Positions 63,712 through 64,000 of a stretch of DNA of 64,000 bases are shown one piece after another (the first letter of the stretch is position 1; the number at the start of each line of letters is the position of its first letter). This DNA comes from Bacillota bacterium (GTDB taxonomy: Bacteria > Bacillota > Clostridia > Christensenellales > Aristaeellaceae): assembly GCA_023416655.1 (NCBI GenBank), contig JAEZHK010000013.1, positions 1 through 64,000 on the forward strand. Reading direction: 5' to 3'. The translations under genes were made by a program, and so were the position numbers. The notes under the pieces were generated by a model that was not told where the DNA came from, did not search any database, and saw only the letters and a list, made by a program, of their open reading frames with translations.

Positions 63712-64000
63712 TCAGGTAGCCTGTTTTGCGCTGCCCTTCGCGACTTCGACGCTGACGACGACGCCCAGGATGACCAGCGCGCCGCCCAGAAAATGGCGCA
63801 GCGTCAGACGCTCGTCCAGCAGCACCACCGAGAACAGCGTACCGAAGATGGGCACCAGGTTCATCAGAAACGCGGAAGTGGATGGTTTCAGCCGCCTCAG
63901 GCCGAAGTTGTACATTAGATACGCCGCCACCGAGCACATCGCGCCCAGGTACAAAAGCATGATCAGCGACATGGCGTTCGGGGCCTGCCACTGGCGCGTC
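63712..64000 (-). CDS. EamA-family (drug/metabolite) transporter, C-terminal part
   Basis: The last ~95 residues of a DMT transporter are visible; the 5' part lies beyond the right edge. Three helices are seen: LIMLLYLGAMCSVAAYLMYN, LVPIFGTLFSVVLLDERLT and FLGGALVILGVVVSVEVA, with the EamA signature around TSAFLMNLVPIFGTLFS and ERLTLRHFLGGALV. Substrate cannot be told. Confidence 0.9.
   Translation of the reverse strand, partial: TRQWQAPNAMSLIMLLYLGAMCSVAAYLMYNFGLRRLKPSTSAFLMNLVPIFGTLFSVVLLDERLTLRHFLGGALVILGVVVSVEVAKGSAKQAT

Noticed and set aside
1..64000. tRNA or rRNA genes
   Set aside because: No TTCGA-type arm with matching acceptor stem and no rRNA-like stretch was noticed on either strand; a tRNAscan run would settle it.

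Overview
ORGANISM. The window is GC-rich (low-AT codon use throughout), has strong AGGAGG-type ribosome binding sites, and looks like an uncultured, probably gut-associated anaerobic member of the Clostridia (Bacillota). Supporting genes are a YesM-type sensor kinase, pstSCAB-phoU-phoBR, a ribose-type ABC importer, a glycyl radical enzyme with its activase, MtaA/MtaB-like methyltransferases, DUF503 and GH25 lysozyme. Three solute-binding proteins carry signal peptides with an AxA-type cleavage site and no lipobox cysteine, which is odd for a simple monoderm. The taxonomic guess is inference from gene content only.

LAYOUT. 1-6.4 kb: end of a sugar-uptake locus (partial solute-binding protein, YesM-like kinase), then a GH94 chitobiose-type phosphorylase coupled by ATGA to a phosphohexomutase. 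6.8-14.2 kb: an HD hydrolase, then the complete phosphate operon pstS-pstC-pstA-pstB-phoU-phoB-phoR, in which PstS has its two sequence halves in reversed order. 14.3-20.3 kb: a P2-type ATPase in an operon with two TrkA-like proteins, two unknown small proteins and DUF503. 20.3-26.8 kb: SnoaL-like protein, MtaA-like methyltransferase, Cu/Zn superoxide dismutase, MBL hydrolase, GH25 lysozyme and two paralogous membrane proteins. 26.9-46.2 kb: a compact 19-kb phage element, almost all on the minus strand: S24 repressor and divergent switch, XRE-like and Mor-like regulators, Mu-like small genes, terminase, portal, scaffold, capsid, neck, tail (with a likely frameshift in the tail chaperone), fibre, endolysin and holin. 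No integrase, transposase or replication gene is visible. 46.4-56.6 kb: a minus-strand operon of binding protein, two permeases, ATPase, radical-SAM activase and an unassigned glycyl radical enzyme, plus a flavodoxin-like protein, controlled by a divergent LacI regulator. 56.9-64 kb: deoC, mtaB-like, ketopantoate reductase, alpha-amylase, polysaccharide deacetylase, ASCH protein and a partial EamA transporter.

WHAT STANDS OUT. (1) A glycyl radical enzyme with motifs unlike the textbook families (C-W-E at the active site, RVWGWSG at the radical site) in a ribose-type transport operon. (2) An integrase-less phage element with a very short tape measure and repeated tandem duplications of gene ends. 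(3) At least five families of hairpin-rich intergenic repeats, each in two or three copies, one of which supplies the stop codon of the small terminase. A further unrelated hairpin-rich stretch is fused in frame to pstC. (4) A circularly permuted PstS. (5) MtaA and MtaB homologues without a corrinoid protein in the window.
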